A stretch of DNA of 40,459 nucleotides from Betaproteobacteria bacterium (GTDB lineage: Bacteria; Pseudomonadota; Gammaproteobacteria; Burkholderiales; SG8-39): NCBI GenBank assembly GCA_011391185.1, contig JAABRB010000002.1, positions 1 to 40,459 on the forward strand. The letters are read 5' to 3'. The position numbers and the translations under genes were made by a program. Shown here one piece after another: positions 23,646 through 32,788 of the stretch. Below the pieces are notes generated by a model. That model made no database searches. It was not told the DNA's origin and saw nothing but the letters and a program-made list of their open reading frames with translations. Position 1 is the first letter of the stretch, and the number at the start of each line of letters is the position of its first letter.

Positions 23646-24638
23646 ATGCCCTGCACGCTGTTCAGCAAGACCTTCGATCTCATGGGGCGCGCCGCGCCTG
23701 CCGTGCTGCTTGCGGCCCTGATGCTGTCGGGCGCCCCGGCGCTTGCCCAGGACACCTATCCGAGCAAGCGCCTCAACTGGACGATTGCCTTCGGGCCGGG
23801 GGGCGGCAATGACATCATGTCGCGCAACCTGATCGCGATCCTCGAGAAATACAAGCTCTACCCCGAGACCATCGTCGCCGAGAACCGGCCCGGGGGCAGC
23901 GGAGCCAAGGGCTGGGGCTACCTTTTCAGCCAGAAGGGCAACCCGTACCACATCTCCTCGACCAGCGGCAGTTTCGTGACGACGCCGCTGCAGGCCAACA
24001 CGCCGTGGCAGCCTGCAAGCTTCACGCCGGTGGCGCTGCTCGCCTCGGATGACATGGTGCTGCTCGTCAACAAGGATTCGAAGCTCCGCAACCTGAAGGA
24101 GTTTATCGAGGCGGCAAAAGCCAAGCCGCCCTCCATTGGGGGCATTGGCGCGGTCAACATCGATTTCATCGTGCCGAAACTCCTGTCGGAAAAGGCCGGA
24201 TTCACGTTCAACTATGTCTCGTTCAACAAGCAGGGCGAGCTCGTCACGGCGCTGCTCTCCAGCGCGCTCGATGCGGCGATGTCGAACCCGGGCGAGGTGA
24301 TGGGCCTGCTGCAGTCGGGCGACATGCGCGCACTCGCCTTCAGCGGCAAGTCGACGCCCAAGGCGCTCGGCAACGTGCGGACCTTCGCCGAGCTCGGCTA
24401 CGAGATGGGCGTCTCACTCCCGCGCGGCCTGGTGCTGCCGCCCGATGTGCCGAAGGAGGCGCAGCAGTGGTGGATCGAGACGATTAAGAAGGTTGTCCAG
24501 ACCCCGGAGTGGAAGGACTACATCGACAAGCATCTGCTGACCGAGAACGTGCTCTACGGCGAGGACTTCCGTGCCTTTCTGACCAGGACGCAGGGCACCT
24601 TCGCCGACATCCTGAAGAAGTCGGGCGCAATCAAGTAA
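23646..24638 (+). CDS. tctC: tripartite tricarboxylate transporter substrate-binding protein (TctC family)
   Basis: A 330-residue periplasmic binding protein. The signal peptide (1-35) ends APALAQ-D. The mature part shows the TctC pattern YPSKRLNWTIAFGPGGGND, ENRPGGSGAKGW and a C-terminal domain closing with FADILKKSGAIK. It delivers a carboxylate to the TctAB membrane complex encoded next. Members bind citrate, other organic acids, aromatic acids or amino acids; the ligand is not predictable here. GGGAGGAGG lies 6 nt before the ATG. It is first in a three-gene operon. Confidence 0.93.
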   Translation: MPCTLFSKTFDLMGRAAPAVLLAALMLSGAPALAQDTYPSKRLNWTIAFGPGGGNDIMSRNLIAILEKYKLYPETIVAENRPGGSGAKGWGYLFSQKGNPYHISSTSGSFVTTPLQANTPWQPASFTPVALLASDDMVLLVNKDSKLRNLKEFIEAAKAKPPSIGGIGAVNIDFIVPKLLSEKAGFTFNYVSFNKQGELVTALLSSALDAAMSNPGEVMGLLQSGDMRALAFSGKSTPKALGNVRTFAELGYEMGVSLPRGLVLPPDVPKEAQQWWIETIKKVVQTPEWKDYIDKHLLTENVLYGEDFRAFLTRTQGTFADILKKSGAIK

Positions 24639-24654
24639 CGAACGGAGCGCTCGG

Positions 24655-25143
24655 GTGACTCGGAATCCCGCCGGCGGGGCGATGGGCGGGCGGGTCCTGC
24701 GCACCGGATTCCTCCTCGCGCTGCTCTTCGGTGCGAGCTGGTACACCTGGATCGCATTCACCGAGCTGAGCTACCTGTCCTCGGCGGGGCGCCTCGGGCC
24801 GGGATTCTTCCCGCGGCTCATCGGCGCGAGCCTGGTTGCGCTTCTTGCCTACAGCGTGTTCGCAGACCTGCGGCGCCAATCGCTCACAGACGCAATTTCT
24901 CCCTATTGGCGCACGGTGTTGGTGCTCGCGCTCCTCTGCGCCGTGTTCGTCGGGCTGCTCGACCTGGTCGGCGGCCTGCTTGCGATGGTTGCGTTCATGG
25001 CGGGGTCGCTGTGGCTCCTGAACCGCGGGCGCACGCTGCAAAGCACGCCGGTCGCGATCCTGCTTCCGCTCGCGATGTATCTCGTTTTCAGTGTGTGGCT
25101 CAAGGCCGAGCTGCCGCGCGGGCTGATCCCGCTGCCGTTCTGA
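24655..25143 (+). CDS. tctB: tripartite tricarboxylate transporter small membrane subunit (TctB family)
   Basis: A 162-residue inner-membrane protein with four hydrophobic segments (about 15-33, 50-66, 85-115 and 133-148). It contains the family-typical GRLGPGFFPRLIG between the first two. It starts at GTG 24655, with GGAGC 7 nt upstream and only 16 bp after the binding-protein gene. It forms the permease with TctA. Confidence 0.9.
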   Translation: MTRNPAGGAMGGRVLRTGFLLALLFGASWYTWIAFTELSYLSSAGRLGPGFFPRLIGASLVALLAYSVFADLRRQSLTDAISPYWRTVLVLALLCAVFVGLLDLVGGLLAMVAFMAGSLWLLNRGRTLQSTPVAILLPLAMYLVFSVWLKAELPRGLIPLPF

Positions 25144-25156
25144 TTGTGATCGCCCG

Positions 25157-26686
25157 ATGGAAGTCCTGAATCACCTGCTGCTCGGGCTGTCGGTCGCGCT
25201 CACGCCGATCAACCTTGCGTATCTGTTTGCCGGCGTCATGATCGGCATGATCGTCGGCATCATTCCCGGTTTCGGCCCCTCGGCGGGCATCGCGATTCTG
25301 CTGCCAATCACCTTCGGCATGGATCCGACCGGGGCGGTGATCATGCTGGCTGCGATCTATTACGGCTCGATGTACGGCGGCACGATCACCTCGATCCTGC
25401 TCAACACGCCGGGCGAGTCCTCGACGGTGGCAAGCACGTTCGACGGCTATCCGCTTGCGCAGCAGGGCCGCGCCGGGCCGGCCCTCGTCATGCAGGCGGT
25501 CGCGTCATTCGTCGGCGGAACGGTCGGCGTCATCCTGATCACGGTGCTTGCGCCCCTGTTCACGCAGGTGACGCGAAGCTTCGGTCCGCCGGAATTCTTC
25601 CTGCTGGTGATGATGGGCCTCGCGACCCTGATCGTCATGGTCGGCGGTAACTGGCGCTACGGCTTGATCTCGGCCTTGATCGGCTTCGCGCTCGGCACCG
25701 TCGGCGTGGACCTCGAGACCGGCCAGACGCGCTTCACCTTCCGCTCGGCCGAGATGATCGGCGGCATCGACTTCATTCCGATCGCGATCGGCTTGTTCGG
25801 GCTGGGCGAGCTGTACTACGCGCTGTACACCGGGCTGCATCTGAAGGGCAGCGGCGGCATCGTGCGCTACGACAAGGAGCAGCGATTCTGGCCCACCGCG
25901 CGGGACTTCATCGAGACGAAGTTCACGCTGGTGCGCGGCTCGCTGCTCGGCTTTGTGATCGGCGTCATTCCCGGGGCCGGCGCGACGGTCGCCTCGCTCA
26001 TGGCCTATTCGGTCGAGAAGTCCGCCTCGAGTACGCCGGAGAAATTCGGCAAAGGCGCAATGGCGGGCCTCGTCGGGCCCGAGGCGGCGAACAACGCGGC
26101 GTCCTCGGGCGCAATGGTGCCGCTGCTCACACTCGGCATCCCGGGATCGGCCTCGACCGCAGTGCTGCTTGCCGCATTCGTGCTCTGGGGGCTGACGCCG
26201 GGGCCGCTGCTGATGGCGCAGAAACCCGAGTTCGCGTGGGGCCTGATCGCGAGCATGTACCTCGGCAACGTGGCGCTGCTCGCGCTCAACATCTTCGCCA
26301 TCCCGCTATTCGTGCTGATGATCAAGCTGCCCTACCGCATCCTTGCTCCGGCGGTGATCCTGGTGTGCACCATCGGCACCTACAGCGTGAACGGCAGCAT
26401 CGTCGAGACGTGGCTGATGTTCGCGGCGGGGCTGGTGGGTTTCTTCATGCGGCTCTACGGTTTCTCGCCGGCCGCGCTGGTGCTCGCGCTCGTACTCGGC
26501 CCGCTCGCCGAGCAGTCGTTGCGTCAGACACTGACCATCTCGGGCGGCTCGTTCGGAATCTTCATCGATCGTCCCGCGTCGCTGTGGATCCTGGCAATTA
26601 CCGCGGCAGCATTGATCGCGGGAATTCTGATGCGCCGCACGCGCCGCGGGAGTCAGGGACCGGCCGGTAGCTGGCGGCGCGGATGA
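25157..26686 (+). CDS. tctA: tripartite tricarboxylate transporter large permease (TctA family)
   Basis: The 509-residue main channel subunit, with about 11-12 membrane segments. Both internal-repeat signatures are present: GIIPGFGPSAGIAILLPITF near the N-terminus and GVIPGAGATVASLMAYSVEK in the second half. The family segments MYGGTITSILLNTPGESST and LTLGIPGSASTAVLLAAFV are also seen. It imports a carboxylate with protons or sodium. It starts 13 bp after tctB, and the operon ends here, converging with the phosphatase gene. Confidence 0.95.
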   Translation: MEVLNHLLLGLSVALTPINLAYLFAGVMIGMIVGIIPGFGPSAGIAILLPITFGMDPTGAVIMLAAIYYGSMYGGTITSILLNTPGESSTVASTFDGYPLAQQGRAGPALVMQAVASFVGGTVGVILITVLAPLFTQVTRSFGPPEFFLLVMMGLATLIVMVGGNWRYGLISALIGFALGTVGVDLETGQTRFTFRSAEMIGGIDFIPIAIGLFGLGELYYALYTGLHLKGSGGIVRYDKEQRFWPTARDFIETKFTLVRGSLLGFVIGVIPGAGATVASLMAYSVEKSASSTPEKFGKGAMAGLVGPEAANNAASSGAMVPLLTLGIPGSASTAVLLAAFVLWGLTPGPLLMAQKPEFAWGLIASMYLGNVALLALNIFAIPLFVLMIKLPYRILAPAVILVCTIGTYSVNGSIVETWLMFAAGLVGFFMRLYGFSPAALVLALVLGPLAEQSLRQTLTISGGSFGIFIDRPASLWILAITAAALIAGILMRRTRRGSQGPAGSWRRG

Positions 26687-26736
26687 GTAACACGCCCCGT
26701 ACGTTCGCGCCGGCGGTCGCGCACGCTCCGGCGAAT

Positions 26737-27915
26737 TCAGTCAAGCGCAGCCATGCGCACGGCGAGCATGGTGATGTCGTCGGCCGCAGGCGCTCCGTCC
26801 ACGAACTGGTCGACGTTCTCGGCGACCGCGACGACGACATCGGCCGCGCTCTTCCCCGCGAGGCCCGCGAGCACCGCCTCCAGGCGCCGCTCGGCGTATT
26901 GTTCGTCGGTCGCGTTTGTCGCTTCGGTGACGCCGTCCGTGTAGAAAAAGAGCGTGTCGCCGGGCGCGAATTCCAGTACCTGAGCCGCGTAGCGGGAGTC
27001 GGCGCGCACGCCGAGCGGCAATCCCCTTGCCGCGGTAGCCCGCGCGAGACCCCCCGTTCCAGCGAGAAAATAGGGATCGTCGTGTCCCGCGCTCGCATAG
27101 CGCAGCGTGCGCTTTGCCGGATCGATCACTGCGAGAAACAATGTCACGAACATCGACGCGTCGTTACTTCGGCACAGCTCTGCGTTCATATCGGTCAGCA
27201 GAGCTGCCGGATCGGCCGGGCGTCCAGGCGCGGAACCGGCGGTCGAGGCGATCAGGCGGACGGTGCCCAACGTCCGAGCCATGAAAAGGGCAGCTGGCAC
27301 GCCCTTGTCCGAGACATCCCCGACGACCAACGCGTATGTTCCGTCGCCTAACCGGAAGAAATCATAGAGGTCACCGCCCAGTTCGCGCGCAGGCCGGAGC
27401 AGCCCGGCGACTTCCAGTGGATTGTCTGGTCCGGGCGGAGCAAAGCGGGTAGGGACCATCGACGCCTGAAGCTCGCGTGCGGCGTGGAGCTCCGCTTCCA
27501 TACGCTCGAGCAGGGCAGTCGTCTGGTCGCGGAGCCGCTTCTTTTCCAGGCACGCGCTGACGCGCGCCTTGAGCAGTACGGGGTCGAAAGGTTTCGGAAG
27601 GTAATCCTCGGCGCCGAGCTCGATGCAACGCACGACGCTGTCAATCTCCTGCAAGGCGGAGATCATCACGACCGGAATCCGGTGCAGCTTGCCTTCGTCC
27701 CTGAGTTGCTCGAGTACCTGATAACCGTTGAGCCTGGGCATCATCACGTCGAGCAGCACGAGGTCGAAATCCTCGGTGCGCAGGCGCTCGAGCGCTTCCG
27801 CACCGTCACCGGCCTGCGTGACCTGGGTGTACCCCTCCAGGTCGAGCAGCATGCCGAGCGTGTACCGGTTATCCTCAACATCGTCGACGATCAGGATGCG
27901 GGCGTCATTCGTCAT
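26737..27915 (-). CDS. response-regulator serine phosphatase (receiver plus PP2C/RsbU-SpoIIE domain)
   Basis: A 392-residue two-domain protein. The receiver (1-125) has VDD at 10-12, phospho-acceptor Asp56 in LLDVMMP, and Lys108 in LPKPF. A coiled coil (about 125-150) leads to a PP2C phosphatase of the RsbU type. Its metal motifs are GGDLYDFF, VGDVSDKGVPAAL, YASAGHDDP, FYTDGVTEATN, and the final DDITMLAVR. Such enzymes remove phosphate from a STAS anti-anti-sigma protein when their receiver is phosphorylated. The genes for the kinase and STAS partners lie divergently at 28132-28929, completing a partner-switching module. Confidence 0.94.
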   Translation of the reverse strand: MTNDARILIVDDVEDNRYTLGMLLDLEGYTQVTQAGDGAEALERLRTEDFDLVLLDVMMPRLNGYQVLEQLRDEGKLHRIPVVMISALQEIDSVVRCIELGAEDYLPKPFDPVLLKARVSACLEKKRLRDQTTALLERMEAELHAARELQASMVPTRFAPPGPDNPLEVAGLLRPARELGGDLYDFFRLGDGTYALVVGDVSDKGVPAALFMARTLGTVRLIASTAGSAPGRPADPAALLTDMNAELCRSNDASMFVTLFLAVIDPAKRTLRYASAGHDDPYFLAGTGGLARATAARGLPLGVRADSRYAAQVLEFAPGDTLFFYTDGVTEATNATDEQYAERRLEAVLAGLAGKSAADVVVAVAENVDQFVDGAPAADDITMLAVRMAALD

Positions 27916-28064
27916 TCACAGCCATCCTCGTGAGGCCAGGGCCCGATTTTCGCCTATTGCGTTGCAATATCCCGTGCATCCAGGCTGGATCGGAATGGTC
28001 TTCGAAACAGATCAAACTGCGCGACCTATTCTGCCCCGGCAGCCGGGCGATTGGAACCGGCCAG

Positions 28065-28094
28065 TTGACCGGGCCCCGGAAATCCGACTAAATT
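28065..28094 (+). promoter_or_regulatory. sigma-70-like promoter of the anti-sigma/STAS/permease operon
   Basis: TTGACC (28065-28070) and TAAATT (28089-28094) are 18 bp apart, about 40 bp upstream of the ATG at 28132. It is the only clear -35/-10 pair in the divergent spacer 27916-28131. Confidence 0.55.
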
Positions 28095-28131
28095 CCGCAC
28101 CTCCCTGCGCAGCGCGGAATGAGCCGTCGCC

Positions 28132-28554
28132 ATGGAACGGGCTGAGATGCGGATCGCAAACAAGCTCGGCGAGCTCGAGAGCGTTCGGGAATGGGTCGAA
28201 AGGTTCGGCGCCGCCCATCGTCTTTCACCTGCCGTGCTGACGAGCCTGCTTATTTCGTTCGACGAGGTCTTGAACAATCTGATCTCGTACGGCTATTCGG
28301 ATCAAGGTGACCACGACATCTTCCTGCGCATGGCCGTAGCCGACAACGCAGTGTGGGTCGAGGTCGAGGACGACGGCGTGCCGTACGATCCGCTCAAGGT
28401 TCCACCACCCGACCTGAGCGGCGGAATCGAGGAGCGTCCGGTGGGCGGGCTTGGCGTCCACTTTCTCAGGACGTTGAACGACGAAGTGACCTACAAGCGC
28501 CACGAGAACAAGAACCGGTTGAGTATCAAGAAGTGCTTGGCTGGCGCACTATGA
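28132..28554 (+). CDS. RsbW-like anti-sigma factor / serine kinase (HATPase_c_2)
   Basis: A 140-residue GHKL-type ATPase of the RsbW/SpoIIAB class. The N-box is ISFDEVLNNLISYGY (Glu45, Asn48/49), G1 is VEDDGVPYDP, and the lid region is PVGGLGVHFLRTL. Proteins of this class either hold a sigma factor or another output protein and phosphorylate a STAS antagonist. The STAS gene begins 30 bp downstream and the matching phosphatase gene is divergent. No sigma factor gene is in the window, so the output target is unknown. Confidence 0.92.
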   Translation: MERAEMRIANKLGELESVREWVERFGAAHRLSPAVLTSLLISFDEVLNNLISYGYSDQGDHDIFLRMAVADNAVWVEVEDDGVPYDPLKVPPPDLSGGIEERPVGGLGVHFLRTLNDEVTYKRHENKNRLSIKKCLAGAL

Positions 28555-28584
28555 TTCACGCAAACGTACCGGAGGAGGGCGGCC

Positions 28585-28929
28585 ATGGAGATCCTGATCG
28601 GGCAGTCGGAAGGTGTCTCGACGGTCGAGCCGAAAGGACGAATCGACAGCGTCACGGCCAAGGAATTCGGCGATCGCGTCTGCGGCCTGATCCGCTCCGG
28701 CGCGAAGCGTGTCGTCATTGACCTCGCGAGCATCGCGTACATCTCGAGCGCGGGGTTTCGCGCCTTGTTGATCGCCGGCAAGCTCGTCGAGGAGACCGAG
28801 GGCAAGCTCGCGCTGTGCGGGGTGGCGGGCGAAGTGCAGCGGCTCTTCGACATCTCGGCCTTCTCTACTGCGTTCCAGATCTACCCGACACGCGAGGAGT
28901 GCATCGCGAAAGTCCAGGTAGCGCCTTGA
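28585..28929 (+). CDS. STAS-domain anti-anti-sigma factor (RsbV/SpoIIAA-like)
   Basis: A 114-residue single STAS domain. The core strand VVIDLASIAYISSAGFRALL contains the phosphorylation-site serine, probably Ser55 by alignment with the SSG of SpoIIAA. It should be phosphorylated by the RsbW-like kinase and dephosphorylated by the phosphatase encoded at 26737-27915. When unphosphorylated it binds the kinase and frees the output. GGAGG lies before the ATG. The permease gene follows after 19 bp. Confidence 0.94.
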   Translation: MEILIGQSEGVSTVEPKGRIDSVTAKEFGDRVCGLIRSGAKRVVIDLASIAYISSAGFRALLIAGKLVEETEGKLALCGVAGEVQRLFDISAFSTAFQIYPTREECIAKVQVAP

Positions 28930-28948
28930 CGCAGCCGCCGCGTACGCC

Positions 28949-30652
28949 GTGAAGAAGCCGCTCGATCTCGCCTACGGCGTCGAGGACGTCCCCCCGCATG
29001 CGGTGGTGTGGCTCGCTGCCCTGCAGCACGTCGGCGTACTCGCCCTCGTCATGGTGTTTCCGATTCTGGTGACGCGAGCGGCCGGCGTTGCGCCGCAGAC
29101 CGCAGCGCACATCCTGAGCATGGGCATGCTGGCGGTGGGTCTCGCGACGATCGCGCAGGCGCGCCAGCTCGGCCCGCTGGGCAGCGGCTATCTCGCCCCG
29201 ACGGGCTTCCAGGCGGTGTACCTCGGGCCTTCGCTCACCGCAGCGCAGATGGGTGGCCTGCCGCTCGTATTCGGCATGACGATATTCGCCGGCTTCATCG
29301 AGGCCGCCCTGTCGCGCCTCTGGCGGCCGCTGCGCCCATACCTTCCGCCGGAACTGTCGGGGCTGGTGGTGCTGTTCACGGGGTTGGCGGTGATGGCGAT
29401 CGGCATCCGTTACCTGATGATTGGAAACGAGGGCGCGCCCGTTGCCTCTGCCGGATGGGCAGTCGCCGGCGTCACGCTCGCGACCATGATCGGACTCAAT
29501 CTCTGGACAAAGGGCGCGCTGCGGATGTTCTGCGCGCTGATCGGGACCGTCGCCGGCTACGTGCTGGCCGTGTGGATGGGATTGGGATCGGCCACCGAGC
29601 TCGCCGCGATCGGCGACCTTCCGTTCCTCGCGCTGCCGAAGTTCGATCATCTCGCCTGGTCGTTCGATGCCTCGATGGTGCTGCCGTTCACCGTGGCCGG
29701 CGTCGCCGCGGCGCTGAACACGAGCGCCAACGTGACGATCTACCAGCGCCTGAATGATGTCGACTGGGTCCGACCCGATTTTCGCTCCATCAGTGGGGGC
29801 ACGCTCACGGACGGCCTGGCGGCCTCAACGGCCGGCGCGCTCGGCTCCTGCGGGATCTCCACGCTGTCGGCGAGCGTCGGCGTGATCATCGCGACCGGCG
29901 TCGCGGCACGCGTCATCGCGTACGCCATCGGTGCGATCGTCTGTGCGCTCGCTTTCCTGCCCCAGTTCACCGCGGTGCTGGTCGCGACGCCCGCCCCGGT
30001 GGTGTCCGGCGCGCTGATCTTCATCGGCTGCTTCATCCTGATCGGTGGGATGCAGATCATCACTTCGCGGATGCTCGACGCGCGTAAGTCGCTGGTCATC
30101 GGGCTGTCGGTGACCGCTGCGCTGGCGGTCCTCATGTTTCCCGGCGTCGCGGACGACGCCCCCGCCGGGCTCCGGCCGCTGCTCGGCTCGGCGCTGGTAA
30201 CCGGGACCGTGCTGGCGTTCGGACTGAACCTAATTTTCCGCCTCGGCGTGCGGCAGAAGGTCAGCCTCGCGATCGAATCTGCCGGCGACTACCCCCGTGC
30301 GATCGAGGAGTTCTTCGTCCAGCGCGGCAAGACATGGGGGGCCCGCCCGGACGTCATCCGGCGTGCGATCTTCGGTGTGACCCAGCTCGCGGAGGCGGTG
30401 ATCGAGAACTGCGAGCCGCGGGGTCCGCTTGCCATCGAGGCCACGTTCGACGAGTTCAACCTCGACGTGCACGTCGGCTATGAGGGGGAGCTGCTGGAGC
30501 TGCCCGACTCGCGTCCTTCGGAGCGCGAAGTCCGTGAGGACGAGGATGGTGCACGCCGTCTGGCCGGCTTCATGCTTCGTCGCAACGCCGACCGCGCCCA
30601 GTCCGTGCGCAAGGACGCGCGGTCGGCGGTTCACTTCCATTTCGATCATTGA
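28949..30652 (+). CDS. NCS2-family permease fused to a degenerate RsbW-like ATPase domain
   Basis: Residues 1-430 form a nucleobase-cation-symporter-2 (xanthine/uracil permease) transporter with about 12-14 membrane segments and family segments such as GSGYLAPTGFQAVYLGPSLT and SANVTIYQRLNDVDWVRPDF. NCS2 proteins import purines or pyrimidines with protons or sodium. The last 130 or so residues are soluble and not part of NCS2. They follow the order of the RsbW-like neighbour: a helix IEEFFVQRG, an N-box-like QLAEAVIENC, a strand LDVHVGYEGELLELP in the place of G1, and a final ARRLAGFMLRRNADRAQSVR with SAVHFHF. The key Asn and Gly residues are mostly lost, so it is probably a binding domain. 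GTG start; translation probably coupled to the STAS gene. Confidence 0.85.
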   Translation: MKKPLDLAYGVEDVPPHAVVWLAALQHVGVLALVMVFPILVTRAAGVAPQTAAHILSMGMLAVGLATIAQARQLGPLGSGYLAPTGFQAVYLGPSLTAAQMGGLPLVFGMTIFAGFIEAALSRLWRPLRPYLPPELSGLVVLFTGLAVMAIGIRYLMIGNEGAPVASAGWAVAGVTLATMIGLNLWTKGALRMFCALIGTVAGYVLAVWMGLGSATELAAIGDLPFLALPKFDHLAWSFDASMVLPFTVAGVAAALNTSANVTIYQRLNDVDWVRPDFRSISGGTLTDGLAASTAGALGSCGISTLSASVGVIIATGVAARVIAYAIGAIVCALAFLPQFTAVLVATPAPVVSGALIFIGCFILIGGMQIITSRMLDARKSLVIGLSVTAALAVLMFPGVADDAPAGLRPLLGSALVTGTVLAFGLNLIFRLGVRQKVSLAIESAGDYPRAIEEFFVQRGKTWGARPDVIRRAIFGVTQLAEAVIENCEPRGPLAIEATFDEFNLDVHVGYEGELLELPDSRPSEREVREDEDGARRLAGFMLRRNADRAQSVRKDARSAVHFHFDH

Positions 30653-30678
30653 GCGGTCTCGAGCCAGGAGGAGGGGGT

Positions 30679-31764
30679 ATGGACAGGCGCAAATTCATTG
30701 GACGCGGCGCGCTAGCCGCGAGCGGCGCGGCAGCGGTGCTGCACGCGCCATACGTGATTGCCCAACCGAAGGTCAAGTGGCGCATGGTCACGACCTGGAC
30801 ACCGGCGCTGAACGTGATGCAGGGCGCCGCAGAAAATCTCGCGCAACGCGCGCTGAAGATGAGCGGCGGGCGCTTCACCATCGAGGTATTTCCGGCGGGT
30901 CAGCTCATGCCGCCGCTCGCGTGCTTCGACGAGGCCGCCAAAGGCACAGTCGAGGCGTTCATGGGCGCCTCGTATTACTGGGCGGCGAAGGAGCCCGCGC
31001 TGCAGTGGTTCTGCGCGGTGCCGTTCGGGATGAATCCCGAGGGCATGGCGAGCTGGCTCTACCACGGCGGCGGCCTCGAGCTCTGGGAGCAGAGCTACGC
31101 GGGATTCGGCCTCGTGCCGCGCCCCGGTCCGTCGACGGGCCCGCAGATGGCCGGGTGGTTCAGAAGAAAGATCGATACCGTCGCCGATCTCAAGGGCCTC
31201 AAGATGCGGATCCCGGGTCTGGGCGGCAAGGTCATCAGCAAGGCGGGCGCGACGGTGGTGCTCACGCCGGGCGGTCAGATCTACGGCGCGCTCGAACGCG
31301 GCGTCATCGATGCGTCGGAGTGGGTCGGCCCACACGATGACATGAAGCTCGGCCTGCAGAACACCGCGCCTTACTACTATTACCCCGGCTGGCACGAGCC
31401 GGGCACGACGCTCGAGTTCACTTTCAACAAGAAGGCCTACGATGCGCTGCCCGGCGAGTTCCGGCAGATCCTCGACGACGCGGCAGCCGCCGTGTCCGTA
31501 CGCGGTCTGAGCGAGTACGAAACGGCGAATGCGATTGCGCTGACCAGGCTCAGGAACGAGTACAAGGGCAAGGTCGAGATCCTCCAGCTTCCGACCCCCG
31601 TGCTGCAAGACCTGCGAAAACTTGCAGCCGAAGTTGTCAAGGAGGAATCCGAGAAGACGCCGCAGGCAAAGCGGGTCTACGAGTCCTTCACGAAGTTCCA
31701 GACGCAGCTTGGCGGATGGCGACGCGTTTCCGAAGGCGCCTACCACGAGCTGGTCGCTGTGTAG
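30679..31764 (+). CDS. TRAP transporter DctP-type substrate-binding protein, Tat-exported, without its permease
   Basis: A 361-residue periplasmic binding protein. MDRRKFIGRGALAASGAAAV is a twin-arginine signal. The DctP fold is indicated by WRMVTTWTPALNVMQGAAEN, the GRFTIEVFPAGQL strand, DLKGLKMRIPGLGGKVISKA with the ligand-binding arginine, and ALERGVIDASEWVGPHDD. Members with this start often bind 2-oxo acids or other carboxylates. AGGAGGAGGG lies just before the ATG at 30679. No DctQ or DctM gene is nearby, so it either serves permeases encoded elsewhere or acts as a sensor input for the kinase encoded downstream. Confidence 0.92.
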   Translation: MDRRKFIGRGALAASGAAAVLHAPYVIAQPKVKWRMVTTWTPALNVMQGAAENLAQRALKMSGGRFTIEVFPAGQLMPPLACFDEAAKGTVEAFMGASYYWAAKEPALQWFCAVPFGMNPEGMASWLYHGGGLELWEQSYAGFGLVPRPGPSTGPQMAGWFRRKIDTVADLKGLKMRIPGLGGKVISKAGATVVLTPGGQIYGALERGVIDASEWVGPHDDMKLGLQNTAPYYYYPGWHEPGTTLEFTFNKKAYDALPGEFRQILDDAAAAVSVRGLSEYETANAIALTRLRNEYKGKVEILQLPTPVLQDLRKLAAEVVKEESEKTPQAKRVYESFTKFQTQLGGWRRVSEGAYHELVAV

Positions 31765-31774
31765 CGGATCTGGC

Positions 31775-32788
31775 GTGCGCGGTCTCCTGCCATTTCGATC
31801 AACCGCGCGATCCACCGCGTGCCGGTTGACGGCGCTCGCGCTGGCGGTGATGCTCCTCGAGTCGGTGGCGATCCGCGCGGAGGCGCAAGCGCCCCCCAGG
31901 CTTCATCGGATCGGCGTCGTGACCGAAGCATGGGCAGCAAACCACCCCACCGTCCTCGGCCTCAAGGCGGGCCTGCGCGACCTTGGGCTGGAGGAGGGGC
32001 GCGACGTCGCGTTCGACGTGCGCTTCACCCAGGGCAAGCCGGAGGGGACGGCCGCCGCGGCCAAGGCGCTGGTGGACTCAGGCGTGAATCTCCTGTTCTC
32101 GTCCGGCGTGGCCAGCACGCTTGCCGCGAAGGCCGCTACGGACAAGCTGCCGATCGTGTTCGCGCAGGTCAACGATCCGGTCGCCGCTGGCATCGTGAGC
32201 GATCTGGCGCGGCCGGGGGGGAACGTGACGGGCGTCTTCAGCTTGGCGACGGAACTGATGCCGAAGCGCCTGGAAGTGCTCAGGACATTGCAGCCGCAGG
32301 TGCGCCGCGTGTGGTTCGTCCATGCTCGCGACGATGTCACCGCTGCCGCCGCGCTCGCGAGTCTGCGCGAGGCTGCGCCGCGCTTCAGTGTCGATGTCGT
32401 CGCACGGGGGATCGAGGGCGCGCAGGACGTGGTGGAATTCCGCAGTGAGCTACGGAGCGAAGATGCGCTCATCGTGCCCGACGCGAACGCCCTGGATATT
32501 CCCGCGGGCCTCCTCAAACTTTCGCTCGCCGCCGGTGTCCCGGCGGTTTTTCCGTCGTCGCTCTGGGTCGGTTACGGCGGACTGGTCTCCTACGGGCCGG
32601 ATTATTTCGCGCAGGGAATGCAGGCAGCTCGATTGGTGGCAAAGATCCTCACCGGCGCCCTGCCCGGAAAGCTGCCCGTAGAAGGCGTCGATGTCATCGA
32701 TCTCGCCGTGAACCTGCACACCGCAGGGCAGATGCGCATCAACGTGCCGCGGAAGGTTCTCCTCCGCGCCGATACGATCCGCAGATGA
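31775..32788 (+). CDS. ABC-type (COG2984) periplasmic substrate-binding protein coupled to the hybrid kinase
   Basis: A 337-residue exported protein of the ABC_sub_bind family, starting at a GTG at 31775. The signal sequence (about 1-38) has a hydrophobic core [15 protein letters not shown] and ends AEAQA. Family segments: [50 protein letters not shown] with GGNVTGV, and [20 protein letters not shown]. No ABC permease or ATPase genes are adjacent. The stop overlaps the start of the hybrid histidine kinase gene by 4 bases, so it probably presents its ligand to that receptor, as TorT does to TorS. Confidence 0.9.
   Translation: MRGLLPFRSTARSTACRLTALALAVMLLESVAIRAEAQAPPRLHRIGVVTEAWAANHPTVLGLKAGLRDLGLEEGRDVAFDVRFTQGKPEGTAAAAKALVDSGVNLLFSSGVASTLAAKAATDKLPIVFAQVNDPVAAGIVSDLARPGGNVTGVFSLATELMPKRLEVLRTLQPQVRRVWFVHARDDVTAAAALASLREAAPRFSVDVVARGIEGAQDVVEFRSELRSEDALIVPDANALDIPAGLLKLSLAAGVPAVFPSSLWVGYGGLVSYGPDYFAQGMQAARLVAKILTGALPGKLPVEGVDVIDLAVNLHTAGQMRINVPRKVLLRADTIRR

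Noticed and set aside
28002..28015. TCGAAACAGATCAA as another FNR-like site before the partner-switching genes
   Set aside because: It matches 8 of 10 positions but lacks one TTGA arm and the symmetry of the other sites; chance is a sufficient explanation.
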